From Bacteroides sp. CAG:443 (GTDB lineage: Bacteria > Bacteroidota > Bacteroidia > Bacteroidales > Bacteroidaceae), in the NCBI GenBank assembly GCA_000432735.1, contig FR887792.1:1-38403 (forward strand): DNA of 38,403 nt. Reading direction: 5' to 3'. Below the pieces are notes generated by a model, which saw only the letters and a list, made by a program, of their open reading frames with translations, was not told where the DNA came from and made no database searches. The first letter of the stretch is position 1. Every line of letters starts with the position of its first letter. Below, one piece after another: positions 17,522 through 26,647 of the stretch. A program made the translations under genes and the position numbers.

Positions 17522-17566
17522 AAAAAAACTTGAGGCTGGAATATATCAAATCCTGCCTCAAGTTTT
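17522..17566 (-). terminator. Intrinsic terminator of valS
   Basis: Perfect 12-bp arms at 17525-17536 and 17555-17566 enclose an 18-nt loop. On the minus strand the hairpin is followed by a T run. It starts 23 nt after the valS stop codon. Confidence 0.85.
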
Positions 17567-17588
17567 ATAGGGTGAAAGGATAATTCAA

Positions 17589-20282
17589 TTACTTTTTCAG
17601 TGCAGCAATGCTTTCTTTCAGGGCTGCAATTTTGGTTTCAGCATCAGATTGTTTCTTGCGTTCCATCTCGATGACATTAGCTGGCGCCTTGCTGACAAAC
17701 TTTTCGTTACTCAACTTTTTCAGGACGCTTTGCAGGAAGCCTTCCTGGTATTTCAAATCTGCTTCCAGTTTCTTCAGCTCTTCTTCCACATCAATCAGGT
17801 TACCCAGCGGAATGAAGTATTCGGTGGTGCCTACCATGAATGAAGCTGCACCTTCCGGTTTGCTGTCGACTACCGTTACAGCAGAAAGGTTAGCCATCTT
17901 CTTCACGACTTCGGCATACGCCATCAGTTGAGTATTTTCGCCCAGTACAAGCATTTCCAGAGCTTCTTTTTGTGCAATGTTCTTCTGCAGGCGGATATTG
18001 CGGACACCCGAAATGATTTCCTTCAACTGGTCGAAAGTATTGCAGAGCTCGTTGGCAGCCTGCAAGTCACGTCCTTCAAATGTTTCCAGCTGAGCCGTCA
18101 TGATGCTTTCTCCCGGCTTGCGGTCGTAAATGTGCTGCCACAATTCTTCGGTAATGAACGGCATGAACGGATGAAGCTGGCGCAGCAGTACGTCGAAGAA
18201 ATGCAAGGTTGTTTCGTATGTCTTCTTGTCGATAGGCTGTCCGTATGCAGGCTTAATCATTTCCAGATACCAGCTTGAGAACTCGTCCCAGAATAATTTG
18301 TAAACCAGCATGAGGGCTTCGCTCAGACGATATTTGCTGAACAGGTCATTCATTTCGGCAGATACTTTAACCAACAGGTTATCGAACCATTCGGTTGCCA
18401 GCTTAGCATATTCCGGCTGCTCGATGTCGGCTACCTGCCAGCCTTTTACCAGACGGAAAGCATTCCATATCTTATTGTTAAAGTTACGTCCTTGTTCGCA
18501 CAGTGCATCGTCGAACAAAATATCGTTTCCGGCAGGTGCGGCAAGCATCATACCCATACGTACACCGTCGGCTCCGTACTTGTCGATCAGATCCAGCGGA
18601 TCGGGTGAGTTACCCAGTGATTTGGACATCTTACGTCCGATCTTGTCACGTACAATACCGGTGAAGTATACATTTCTGAACGGCATATCGCCCATATATT
18701 CGTAGCCGGCCATGATCATACGTGCTACCCAGAAGAAGATGATATCCGGACCCGTTACCAAGTCGGAAGTAGGGTAGTAGTATTTTATTTCTTCGTTGCC
18801 CGGATTGTTGATACCGTCGAACAAAGAGATCGGCCACAACCATGAAGAGAACCAAGTATCCAGACAGTCATCATCCTGACGCAAGTCTTCCACTTTCAAG
18901 TTCTGGTTGCCGGTTTTTTCTTTCGCCAGTTCCAATGCCTTTTCAGGAGTTTCGGCTACAACGAAACCACCTTCGGGCAGGTAATAAGCCGGGATGCGGT
19001 GTCCCCACCACAGCTGACGGCTGATACACCAGTCTTTGATGTTTTCCAGCCAGTTGCGATATGTGTTTTTGTACTTGGCAGGGTAGAACTTCAGTTCGTC
19101 GTTCATGACAGGAGGCAGTGCCATGTCAGCAAAATGCTGCATGCGCAGGAACCACTGCATAGACAGTTTCGGTTCGATAGCTACGTTGGTACGTTCAGAA
19201 AAACCTACTTTATTAGTATATGCTTCCACCTTTTCCAGCAAGTTGGCAGCAGCCAGATCTTTTTCAATCTGTTCGCGGACATCGAAGCGATCCATGCCTA
19301 CATACAGACCGGCAGCCTCGCTGATAGTTCCGTTGTCGTTGAAAATATCGATAGAAGGCAGGTTGTATTTTTCTCCCAGCATATAGTCGTTCACATCGTG
19401 TGCAGGAGTTACTTTCAGACAGCCTGTACCGAATTCGATGTCAACATAATCATCTTCGATAACCGGAATGACGCGTCCTACCAGCGGAACGATGACCTTT
19501 TTCCCTTTCAGCCAGTGATTTTTCGGGTCGTTAGGGTTGATACACATAGCAGTATCTCCCATAATGGTTTCCGGACGTGTAGTTGCTACTACAGCATAGC
19601 GGCGTCCTTGTGCATCGCGGTGTACCACTTCTCCTTCGGCTCCGGTTTCACCACTCATGTCGTCGTTGGCAATATAATAGCGCAGATAATAAAGTTTGCT
19701 GTGTTCTTCTTTGTAGATCACTTCTTCATCGCTGAGTGCTGTCAGTGCTTTTGGATCCCAGTTGACCATGCGTACACCACGGTAAATCAGTCCTTTATTA
19801 TATAGGTCTACAAAAACCTTGATAACGCTTTCACTACGTTTTTCATCCATTGTAAAAGCGGTGCGGTCCCAGTCACAAGATGCACCCAGCTTACGGAGCT
19901 GTTTCAAGATAATGCCTCCGTGTTCTTCCGTCCATGCCCATGCATGTTTGAGAAATTCCTCACGTGTGAGGTCGGTTTTCTTGATTCCTTGTTGAGCCAG
20001 TTTGTTTACGACTTTTGCTTCTGTAGCAATAGAAGCGTGGTCTGTTCCCGGAGCCCAGCAGGCATTTTTACCTGTCATACGGGCACGGCGTACCAGAATA
20101 TCCTGAATGGTATTGTTAAGCATGTGTCCCATGTGGAGTACTCCGGTCACGTTTGGCGGTGGGATGACGACGGTATATGGTTCACGTCCGTCGGGTTTAG
20201 AACTGAAAAGCTTGTTGTCCAGCCAATACTGATACCATTTCCCTTCCACATCGGCGGGATTGTACTTACTTGCTAATTCCAT
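17589..20282 (-). CDS. valS: Valyl-tRNA synthetase
   Basis: The 897-residue class I aminoacyl-tRNA synthetase charges tRNA-Val. The HIGH signature appears as HMGH at residues 50-53 and KMSKS lies near residue 545. The editing domain (about 190-350) includes the conserved VVATTRPETIMGDTA. The anticodon-binding region follows, and a C-terminal coiled-coil (ERKKQSDAETKIAALKESI) ends the protein, as usual in ValS. The length fits the family. The ATG start is preceded by a clear predicted promoter. It is transcribed alone between two terminators. No riboswitch or T-box-like leader was recognised in the short upstream region. Confidence 0.97.
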   Translation of the reverse strand: MELASKYNPADVEGKWYQYWLDNKLFSSKPDGREPYTVVIPPPNVTGVLHMGHMLNNTIQDILVRRARMTGKNACWAPGTDHASIATEAKVVNKLAQQGIKKTDLTREEFLKHAWAWTEEHGGIILKQLRKLGASCDWDRTAFTMDEKRSESVIKVFVDLYNKGLIYRGVRMVNWDPKALTALSDEEVIYKEEHSKLYYLRYYIANDDMSGETGAEGEVVHRDAQGRRYAVVATTRPETIMGDTAMCINPNDPKNHWLKGKKVIVPLVGRVIPVIEDDYVDIEFGTGCLKVTPAHDVNDYMLGEKYNLPSIDIFNDNGTISEAAGLYVGMDRFDVREQIEKDLAAANLLEKVEAYTNKVGFSERTNVAIEPKLSMQWFLRMQHFADMALPPVMNDELKFYPAKYKNTYRNWLENIKDWCISRQLWWGHRIPAYYLPEGGFVVAETPEKALELAKEKTGNQNLKVEDLRQDDDCLDTWFSSWLWPISLFDGINNPGNEEIKYYYPTSDLVTGPDIIFFWVARMIMAGYEYMGDMPFRNVYFTGIVRDKIGRKMSKSLGNSPDPLDLIDKYGADGVRMGMMLAAPAGNDILFDDALCEQGRNFNNKIWNAFRLVKGWQVADIEQPEYAKLATEWFDNLLVKVSAEMNDLFSKYRLSEALMLVYKLFWDEFSSWYLEMIKPAYGQPIDKKTYETTLHFFDVLLRQLHPFMPFITEELWQHIYDRKPGESIMTAQLETFEGRDLQAANELCNTFDQLKEIISGVRNIRLQKNIAQKEALEMLVLGENTQLMAYAEVVKKMANLSAVTVVDSKPEGAASFMVGTTEYFIPLGNLIDVEEELKKLEADLKYQEGFLQSVLKKLSNEKFVSKAPANVIEMERKKQSDAETKIAALKESIAALKK

Positions 20283-20329
20283 TTTTCTATATCGTTTTTA
20301 AATGTTTTGTTTTTATGCGTTTTCGGTCG

Positions 20330-20337
20330 CAAAGGTA
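20330..20337 (-). promoter_or_regulatory. Predicted -7 element for valS
   Basis: The minus strand reads TACCTTTG followed by C, a full match to TAnnTTTG, 47 nt upstream of the valS ATG. Confidence 0.6.
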
Positions 20338-20605
20338 CTAATAAAAAGTGATAAAACAGAAAAATGTGATGAAGTTATCGATTTTATATTAATTTGTCAA
20401 AGAAGTCTTTTTATTGTCTTAGGAATATGATAATGTTTGCGGTTAAGAAGAGTGATTTATATTGACTTTTTGGGGTAATGTGTATATTATAAGGACTCCT
20501 CTATATACACTTCTGAATTTTCGTTATTATGGAATTCATTTGTTCTATTGTAAAGTTTAACTATATTGGGGGAGGTGGATGATGTATATGTACTACTACG
20601 ATATA
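20338..20605. other. AT-rich intergenic region between valS and the DUF4270 gene
   Basis: No open reading frame is supported. The only structure noticed is a weak 8-bp inverted repeat, GTGTATAT at 20480-20487 facing ATATACAC at 20503-20510. The region should contain upstream parts of the valS promoter. Confidence 0.4.
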
Positions 20606-20645
20606 AAAAAAGAGTTCGGCGTATCACCGAACTCTTTTTCTATGG
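20601..20645 (-). terminator. Intrinsic terminator of the GT5-DUF4270 operon
   Basis: Perfect 13-bp arms at 20606-20618 and 20627-20639 enclose an 8-nt loop, with A and T runs on both sides. It could stop transcription in either direction. It lies 80 nt past the DUF4270 stop codon. Confidence 0.85.
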
Positions 20646-20718
20646 TTAAATAATTTGTTATTTAGCTTATTTAATGATAATGCTAAATTGGGAGATTCTA
20701 ATAATAAGGAAATCCAAA

Positions 20719-22167
20719 TTATTTCTGAACTGGATTTGTATAGATAATACTCATTCTTATGCGTTGGCTTTCATCGGACGAGTTGTTGAGATCCTTTCCT
20801 CCCATAAGCATGGCCGAGTTTACATTCAAGTCATTTTCTACACCTATTATATTGCCTTGAGAGTCGCTTTCTGTTGTCACAGGTACGAGCAATAGTTTAT
20901 TATAATCTTGGTGTTCGCTTTTCCATTTATTCCATTCAGCTTCTCCTTTTTCTATTTCAGGCCTGATTTCACTAAAAATGTAAGATATCAAACGATTCAA
21001 TTTAGAAAAGTCGTATGAGTTGGTAGTGGAGCTGTAAGTAGCAATAAATGTGGTTTTATTATCATATACTTTATTGTTCTCGAAGAAATCTTTCATCTCA
21101 CCCTTTCGTACCATTAGTAAATTACTGGGGGTACCCATTTTAAAGGGATTATTACTTTGGTCTTTTAGTTTCTGGAATGATACAGAGATGGAATTCAGTG
21201 TATCGTTCTTGTGTGCCTGGTACATTTCTTCAATGGGGAGAGTGACTTCTGTGCAAAGCCCTGCTGGTGTTTTAAGATACGTACATTTCGGATCACTGAC
21301 TAATTCTTTCATGCCTGAGTTCTTGAAACGGGTAGACATGAATACTTCTTTGGTAGATGACATCGGAACAACCGTATGTACCAACGTATCTTTATCTTCC
21401 GAAGTTTTTGTCCAATATGCTATGGTCAGATGCAAGTAAATATCAGAGATGTAAAGAATAGATCCTTCGCCACTGATAGTATGTACATAGAATCCTTTTA
21501 ATACATTATTGATAAATGATTCAGAATCCTTGAAATAAGGATGAATGGTTTTACCATTTACTGTTTCAGTATAGTTATATTTTTCTAGAAAGTTCTTGCA
21601 AAACCCATCTCCTAAATCAATGGCAACATTAGGGTAGTAACCATCTTCATTTCTGACAGAGTCAGGAATTGTACGGTCGTATGCAGAGTAATCCTTAATA
21701 GCCAGAGGGGTTGCATTCTTGTCATAATACTCTGTCGGGTCAAGATTACTATAGTATAAAGCTTTATTAGTGCCATCATCTTTGATTGCTTTCGTCAGTG
21801 GATCTATCTGAACGCGAATACTTGCAAGCGAATCTCCGAAATAGCTTGTGTAATAGAGACCTAACTTGGCAGTCTTGATTTCTTCTATTCTGTCAGGTAG
21901 TATAAAGTTTTCAGGACAGTTTATCTGAACAAGAAAATCTGAACTGAATGTTCCGTAATCTTTATCTGTAAATTTGCCTAGATAAGCTGTGCTGGAACGT
22001 GAATAGACAGAATCTAATAGATAAGATTCTGTTTCAATTGTATACGAATCGGCCTTTGCCGGAATCATGTCAGCATCGGCTACAAACTGACCGATTCCTG
22101 TCGTTTCGTCATCACAACTGTAGAGTGTGGCAGCAATTCCTAATGCTACCAAGAACTTGAGTTTCAT
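20719..22167 (-). CDS. DUF4270 lipoprotein
   Basis: The 482-residue protein has a lipoprotein signal with lipobox TLYSC (Cys at about 18). It begins its mature part with DDETTGIGQ, and the N-terminal region contains repeated SYLLDSVYSRSSTAYLG-type beta strands that fit the Bacteroidota DUF4270 family. It is presumably anchored in the outer or inner membrane facing the periplasm or surface. Function unknown. It follows the GT5-like gene by 32 nt and likely shares its transcript. The pairing could mean a role in surface glycan or glycogen-linked processes, but that is context only. Confidence 0.83.
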   Translation of the reverse strand: MKLKFLVALGIAATLYSCDDETTGIGQFVADADMIPAKADSYTIETESYLLDSVYSRSSTAYLGKFTDKDYGTFSSDFLVQINCPENFILPDRIEEIKTAKLGLYYTSYFGDSLASIRVQIDPLTKAIKDDGTNKALYYSNLDPTEYYDKNATPLAIKDYSAYDRTIPDSVRNEDGYYPNVAIDLGDGFCKNFLEKYNYTETVNGKTIHPYFKDSESFINNVLKGFYVHTISGEGSILYISDIYLHLTIAYWTKTSEDKDTLVHTVVPMSSTKEVFMSTRFKNSGMKELVSDPKCTYLKTPAGLCTEVTLPIEEMYQAHKNDTLNSISVSFQKLKDQSNNPFKMGTPSNLLMVRKGEMKDFFENNKVYDNKTTFIATYSSTTNSYDFSKLNRLISYIFSEIRPEIEKGEAEWNKWKSEHQDYNKLLLVPVTTESDSQGNIIGVENDLNVNSAMLMGGKDLNNSSDESQRIRMSIIYTNPVQK

Positions 22168-22199
22168 TGTTTCAATTTAATTTTGTACGTTAAGAGAGT

Positions 22200-23018
22200 T
22201 TATTCGGCTTCTTCCCATACTTTGTCGTAGAGAGCATTGCATGCATCAGCATAAGTATCTGCGGGTTGATAGTCGACTACCGGAATATTAAGGCTACGTG
22301 CATAGTCCATAATAGCCGGATTTACATTTTCACTATTTTGGATGACTCCGTCGGAATAGGTGATGGCGAGTTTGCATAATTCGTCATGATTGACGGGATC
22401 GTTTATCATGCTTAAGTCTTCTGGAGTAATATCCCTGAATAAGACTTGTTCTTTAAAGTTTGGAACAAGATTGGACTGGAATCCGTTTCCATAGACAGAG
22501 AAAATTACTTTTGAATCTCTGAATGAGGGTTCATCATAGTATGCCTTTTTTATGAATAAAGGAACTACTGCACTCATCCATCCATGACAGTGGATTATAT
22601 CCGGACACCAACGAAGCTTCTTGACGGTTTCCAGTACACCACGGGCATAAAAAATAGCACGTTCGCCGTTATCTTCATATTCCTTACCCTCTTCGTCGGT
22701 AGTCATCAGACGGTGCTGGAAATAATCATCATTATCGATAAAATAGACCTGACGGCGCGCAGCCTGAATAGAAGCTACTTTAATAATCAGGGGATGATCA
22801 GTATCATCTATGATGATGTTCATTCCCGATAAACGGATAACTTCGTGCAATTGGTTGCGGCGTTCGTTTACATTGCCCCATTTGGGCATAAATGTACGAA
22901 TTTCACGTCCTTTGTCTTGGATAGCTTGCGGCAAATTTTGACCGATTAGAGATAATTCACTTTCGGGTACGTAGGGAGTAATTTCTTGTGTAATGAATAA
23001 TACTTTTTTCGCGCTCAT
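22200..23018 (-). CDS. Glycogen/starch-synthase-like protein, N-terminal GT5 domain only
   Basis: The 272-residue protein matches the N-terminal Rossmann domain of glycogen synthase (GT5): KKVLFITQEITPYVPESELS at the start, then IIHCHGWMSAVVPLFIKK and KVIFSVYGNGFQ. Canonical GlgA has about 480 residues, with KxGGL near the start for ADP-glucose binding and a C-terminal Rossmann half. Here the KxGGL position reads SELSLIG, and the C-terminal half is absent: the frame ends after VWEEAE and the next gene is DUF4270. Glycogen-synthase activity is therefore doubtful. It could act as a partner, a regulator or a different transferase. No frameshifted continuation was seen downstream. A -7 element lies at 23050-23057. 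Confidence 0.8.
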   Translation of the reverse strand: MSAKKVLFITQEITPYVPESELSLIGQNLPQAIQDKGREIRTFMPKWGNVNERRNQLHEVIRLSGMNIIIDDTDHPLIIKVASIQAARRQVYFIDNDDYFQHRLMTTDEEGKEYEDNGERAIFYARGVLETVKKLRWCPDIIHCHGWMSAVVPLFIKKAYYDEPSFRDSKVIFSVYGNGFQSNLVPNFKEQVLFRDITPEDLSMINDPVNHDELCKLAITYSDGVIQNSENVNPAIMDYARSLNIPVVDYQPADTYADACNALYDKVWEEAE

Positions 23019-23049
23019 GTTATTTTATTAGTTGCTCATAAACATTTTG

Positions 23050-23083
23050 CAAAGATATAAAAAAAAAGGACGAGAAAGGCAAA
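23050..23083 (-). promoter_or_regulatory. Predicted promoter of the GT5-DUF4270 operon
   Basis: The minus strand reads TATCTTTG at 23050-23057 followed by C, an exact -7 match. A -33-like TTTG lies at 23080-23083 with a 22-nt spacer, slightly long for the Bacteroides consensus. Confidence 0.6.
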
Positions 23084-23136
23084 TACGCTCTGTTATTTAT
23101 TCCTTATAGTTTGTTAACGACTTGTAAAATAGTGTG

Positions 23137-23164
23137 TTGCAAATGAAACTATTTCATTTTGCAA
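23137..23164. promoter_or_regulatory. Dyad in the divergent GT5/panC promoter region
   Basis: TTGCAAATGAAA at 23137-23148 faces TTTCATTTTGCAA at 23152-23164. The arms are about 12 bp with a one-base bulge and a 3-nt centre. It lies between the two divergent promoters and could be an operator or a small hairpin. No binding protein can be named. Confidence 0.4.
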
Positions 23165-23230
23165 ACATCTTGCAGATAAAAAACTTTGTTGTTTTTTATC
23201 AATCTGTTTTATTATGTGGTAAAAATGTGG

Positions 23231-23238
23231 TTACTTTG
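23231..23238 (+). promoter_or_regulatory. Possible -7 element for panCD
   Basis: TTACTTTG followed by C resembles the -7 element with one base off TAnnTTTG, 41 nt before the panC ATG. The same TTACTTTGC occurs on the minus strand just upstream of coaX (7739-7747). Confidence 0.35.
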
Positions 23239-23279
23239 CACCCGATTTTAGAAAACTATTAGTTTAATAATCAAAGAAA

Positions 23280-24125
23280 ATGAAGCTAATTCAAACTATT
23301 CAAGAACTTCGTGCGGAGTTGGATGCACTTCGCAAGGAGGGTAAGACCATCGGACTGGTTCCTACTATGGGGGCTTTGCATGCAGGTCACGCTTCGCTTG
23401 TAAAACGTGCTGTTGCCGAAAATGATATTGTAGTAGTGAGCGATTTTGTAAATCCCACTCAGTTTAACGACAAAAATGATTTATTGAAATATCCACGTAC
23501 ACTAGATGCCGATTGTAAGTTGCTGGAGGCATGTGGGGCATCGTTTGTATTTGCTCCGTCGGTAGAAGAAATTTATCCGGAGCCAGATACTCGTCAGTTC
23601 AGCTATGCACCGCTTGATACAGTGATGGAGGGTAAATATCGTCCGGGGCATTTTAATGGAGTCTGCCAGATCGTGAGCAAACTTTTCCTGATAGTAGAGC
23701 CTACGCGTGCTTATTTTGGAGAAAAGGATTTTCAGCAGTTAGCCATTATTCGTGAAATGGTACGCAAGTATCCTTTCAATCTTGAAATTGTAGGATGTCC
23801 GATTGTACGTGAAGCAGACGGGCTGGCATTAAGTAGCCGTAACGCTCGTTTAAGTACTGTTCAGCGTACTCAGGCATTACAGATTTCAAAAACTTTATTT
23901 GCAAGTGTAGAATATGCCAAGACACATACTCTTGACGAAACCAAGACTTTTGTTGAAACAAAGATTGCTGAATCGGAAGGATTAAGACTGGAATACTTTG
24001 AGATTGTGGATGGAACCTCATTGCAGACTGTACATTCATGGGAGGATAGCAATTATATTGTAGGATGCATCACTGTTTTCTGTGGCGAAGTACGCTTGAT
24101 AGATAATATTAAATATAAGGAGTAA
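23280..24125 (+). CDS. panC: Pantothenate synthetase
   Basis: PanC joins pantoate and beta-alanine with ATP to make pantothenate. The 281-residue protein has the HIGH-like motif MGALHAGH at residues 30-37. It also has SDFVNPTQFN, a GKYRPGHFNGVCQIV loop, EKDFQQL and the KMSKS-equivalent region ALSSRNARLS. The length is normal. panD begins 4 nt after its stop, so the beta-alanine supplier and user are co-expressed. panB (ketopantoate hydroxymethyltransferase) is not in the window. Confidence 0.96.
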   Translation: MKLIQTIQELRAELDALRKEGKTIGLVPTMGALHAGHASLVKRAVAENDIVVVSDFVNPTQFNDKNDLLKYPRTLDADCKLLEACGASFVFAPSVEEIYPEPDTRQFSYAPLDTVMEGKYRPGHFNGVCQIVSKLFLIVEPTRAYFGEKDFQQLAIIREMVRKYPFNLEIVGCPIVREADGLALSSRNARLSTVQRTQALQISKTLFASVEYAKTHTLDETKTFVETKIAESEGLRLEYFEIVDGTSLQTVHSWEDSNYIVGCITVFCGEVRLIDNIKYKE

Positions 24126-24129
24126 GGCC

Positions 24130-24480
24130 ATGATGATAGAAGTGCTGAAATCGAAAATTCACTGTGTGACAGTAACCGAAGCTAATCTGAATTATATGGG
24201 AAGCATCACTATTGATGAAGACCTTATGGATGCTGCTAATATGATTGCAGGAGAAAAAGTTCAGATTGTAGACAATAATAATGGCGAACGCTTTGAAACG
24301 TATATTATAAAGGGTGAACGTGGCTCTGGGTGCATTTGTCTGAACGGAGCAGCAGCCCGTAAAGTTCAGGTTGGGGACGTGGTAATTATTATGTCGTATG
24401 CTCTGATGGACTTTGAGGAAGCTAAGACTTTCAAGCCGACAGTGATATTTCCTGATACGGTAACTAACAAGATGGTATAA
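24130..24480 (+). CDS. panD: Aspartate 1-decarboxylase (pyruvoyl-type)
   Basis: PanD decarboxylates aspartate to beta-alanine for pantothenate. The 116-residue proenzyme has the self-cleavage site Gly24-Ser25 in YMGSITID; Ser25 becomes the pyruvoyl group. Other family signatures are NNGERFETY and the RGSGCICLNGAAAR block. A second ATG directly follows the first (24133), and either could be used. It is the last gene before a strong bidirectional terminator. Confidence 0.96.
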   Translation: MMIEVLKSKIHCVTVTEANLNYMGSITIDEDLMDAANMIAGEKVQIVDNNNGERFETYIIKGERGSGCICLNGAAARKVQVGDVVIIMSYALMDFEEAKTFKPTVIFPDTVTNKMV

Positions 24481-24541
24481 CAAACTGCCGTTCTGTCGGA
24501 CTGATTGCTGAAGATGTAGCACGGCGACGGCAAATATAGAG

Positions 24542-24600
24542 GAAAGAGCCATATCATCACTCTGAGTAACTTTTCAGAGTAGGATATGGCTCTTTCTATT
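24542..24600. terminator. Bidirectional terminator between panD and fbp
   Basis: Perfect 14-bp arms at 24542-24555 and 24583-24596 flank an inner CTCTGA/TCAGAG stem, with T- or A-rich sequence outside. It separates the convergent panCD and fbp transcripts and could serve both. Confidence 0.8.
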
Positions 24601-24627
24601 TTATTGCTTTTCGCTTCAAGTTAAAAG

Positions 24628-26625
24628 CTATAGAGATTTTTCTTTGATCGTACCGGTGCGATAAGCGACGAGCAGCTTTTTCAGATCTTCTATTTGGATA
24701 CTCAATTCTTTTCCTTTATCGGTATCTTTAACCATCATGCGCTTACTGCTCATTTCAACTATCTGAGTTGTCGATTTGATGTCGAGCCCTTCTTCAATGG
24801 CTTTTTGAGTAGATGTGAAAGGTTCGTGTTGAACCAGTTGGAAGCCGCGAGAGTGATATACCAGTGTATATCCAGCGATACCTGTTTCCGGTTGATAGGC
24901 TTTGGAGAATCCTCCGTCTATCACCATCAGTTTTCCGTTAGCTTTGATAGGCTTTTCTCCTTTTACAGCTTTTACCGGTACGTGTCCGTTGATGATATGA
25001 CGATGTTCTCCTTCTACGCCGAATTCATCCATGATTATATCACATATATCTTCCCGGTCGCGTAAAGTATAATAATATCCTTTTACCTCTCTATGGGTTT
25101 CTTTGTCAGCCAGGAAATAACGTTCAAAGGTTGCCATCTTACTCTTGTCGAAAGCAGGGGAGTTCTTTCCGCACCATAAGTACCATACGTAGTCGAGGGC
25201 AAAAGCTTTTTCTTCATTATCGTTTTCTGCGAAATAAGCAGTACGTATCAACTGTCCAACCTTGCTCAGCAGAGCTTTACCCTTGTATTTCTTGCCGAGA
25301 ATATTTATTTCTTTCAGTGAACCGTCTTCATTGAGAGGCATGGAAGCATGAAACAACAGGTTAGAGTTACAAACATTATACATGCAGCCGTAGCGGAAGA
25401 GGCATTTCATGTGCGTACGCAGTTTTTCACTGCCGGTAAATGAGTTATGCAGCTTTTGTACGATGTCTTTTTCTTCTTCTGTTAGCTTATATGGGTCGGC
25501 CGGATCGACTGTTGGGAACAATCCGTCGCGCAAGGCATATTCTTGTCCGTCCAGAGTAATGACCTTACGATCGAAATCGATGTGTTCCAGCAGTAATCGG
25601 TCTTCCATTTCAAACTCGGGTCGGCGGAGAATTGTTTCTGCTTCCAGTTTAAACTGGATAATACTGATGGCCTTATGCATTTGTGCAATCAGGCGGATAG
25701 TCTTTTCATTGTATGGACTGACTTCCTTGTCTATCTTTGGGGTAAAGCACTTGCATGGATCGTCGGCATACATTTCCATGGCAAATGTTGCCAGTGGGAG
25801 CAGGTTGATACCGTAACCGTCTTCCAGAGCGGACAGGTTTCCGTATCGCATGGCAAGACGGAGTACGTTGGCAATACAACAGTTGTTTCCCGAAGCAGCT
25901 CCCATCCATAAAATATCATGGTTACCCCATTGGATATCGAAGTTGTGATAGTTGCATAATGTGTCCATAATGATATGGGGGCCCGGACCACGGTCGAATA
26001 TGTCGCCCAAAATATGCAAAGAATCGATGGTAAGCCGCTGTATCAAGTTGCACATGGCAACGATAAAGTCGTCGGCACGGTGCGTATCAATGATTGTACT
26101 GATAATTACATTGATGTATGCCTGCTTGTTAGGCTCCATGCTGCTTTCGTGAAGCAATTCCTGTATGATATAGGAGAACTCTTCAGGCAGTGCCTTGCGA
26201 ACCTTGGAGCGGGTATATTTAGACGATACGTTCTGACAAATTTTTACTAACTGGTTTAGTGTGATGACATACCAGTCTACTAGGTCTGTCTCCACTTCTT
26301 TTACTAATTGAAGCTTTTGTTCAGGGTAGTATATCAATGTGCAGATTTCTTTCTTCTCTGATTCACGCAACGTATTGCCGAAAATCTCATTTACTTTCCG
26401 TTTGATGGCTCCGGAAGCATTTCTCAGAACATGCTGAAACGCTTCGTATTCTCCATGCAGGTCGGCCAGAAAATGTTCCGTTCCCTTGGGCAGATTCATA
26501 ATTGCCTCTAGGTTAATAATTTCGGTGCTTGCAGCAGCGATTGTAGGAAAACTATGCGAAAGAAGTTCCAGGTAACGGATATCTTTCTGAATCATTTCCT
26601 GTGTGATTTGTTTGTAAATTTTCAT
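24628..26625 (-). CDS. fbp: Fructose-1,6-bisphosphatase, class 3
   Basis: The enzyme converts fructose-1,6-bisphosphate to fructose-6-phosphate in gluconeogenesis. The 665-residue length is that of the class 3 (FBPase_2, Firmicutes/Bacteroidota) enzymes. The metallophosphoesterase motifs are in order: ADLHGEY (Asp55, His57), GDIFDRGPGPH near 206, WGNHDILWMG near 230, and a late NGHVPVKAVKGE. The start ATG lies 22 nt after the transporter stop codon, so the two genes probably share a transcript. The pair may link dicarboxylate or aspartate handling to gluconeogenesis, though this is inference. Confidence 0.95.
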   Translation of the reverse strand: MKIYKQITQEMIQKDIRYLELLSHSFPTIAAASTEIINLEAIMNLPKGTEHFLADLHGEYEAFQHVLRNASGAIKRKVNEIFGNTLRESEKKEICTLIYYPEQKLQLVKEVETDLVDWYVITLNQLVKICQNVSSKYTRSKVRKALPEEFSYIIQELLHESSMEPNKQAYINVIISTIIDTHRADDFIVAMCNLIQRLTIDSLHILGDIFDRGPGPHIIMDTLCNYHNFDIQWGNHDILWMGAASGNNCCIANVLRLAMRYGNLSALEDGYGINLLPLATFAMEMYADDPCKCFTPKIDKEVSPYNEKTIRLIAQMHKAISIIQFKLEAETILRRPEFEMEDRLLLEHIDFDRKVITLDGQEYALRDGLFPTVDPADPYKLTEEEKDIVQKLHNSFTGSEKLRTHMKCLFRYGCMYNVCNSNLLFHASMPLNEDGSLKEINILGKKYKGKALLSKVGQLIRTAYFAENDNEEKAFALDYVWYLWCGKNSPAFDKSKMATFERYFLADKETHREVKGYYYTLRDREDICDIIMDEFGVEGEHRHIINGHVPVKAVKGEKPIKANGKLMVIDGGFSKAYQPETGIAGYTLVYHSRGFQLVQHEPFTSTQKAIEEGLDIKSTTQIVEMSSKRMMVKDTDKGKELSIQIEDLKKLLVAYRTGTIKEKSL

Positions 26626-26647
26626 GTTATTGTTCAGGTTAGAATAG

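Noticed and set aside
18999..19805. A 268-codon plus-strand open frame inside valS
   Set aside because: It is antisense to the synthetase core and lacks any independent coding sign.
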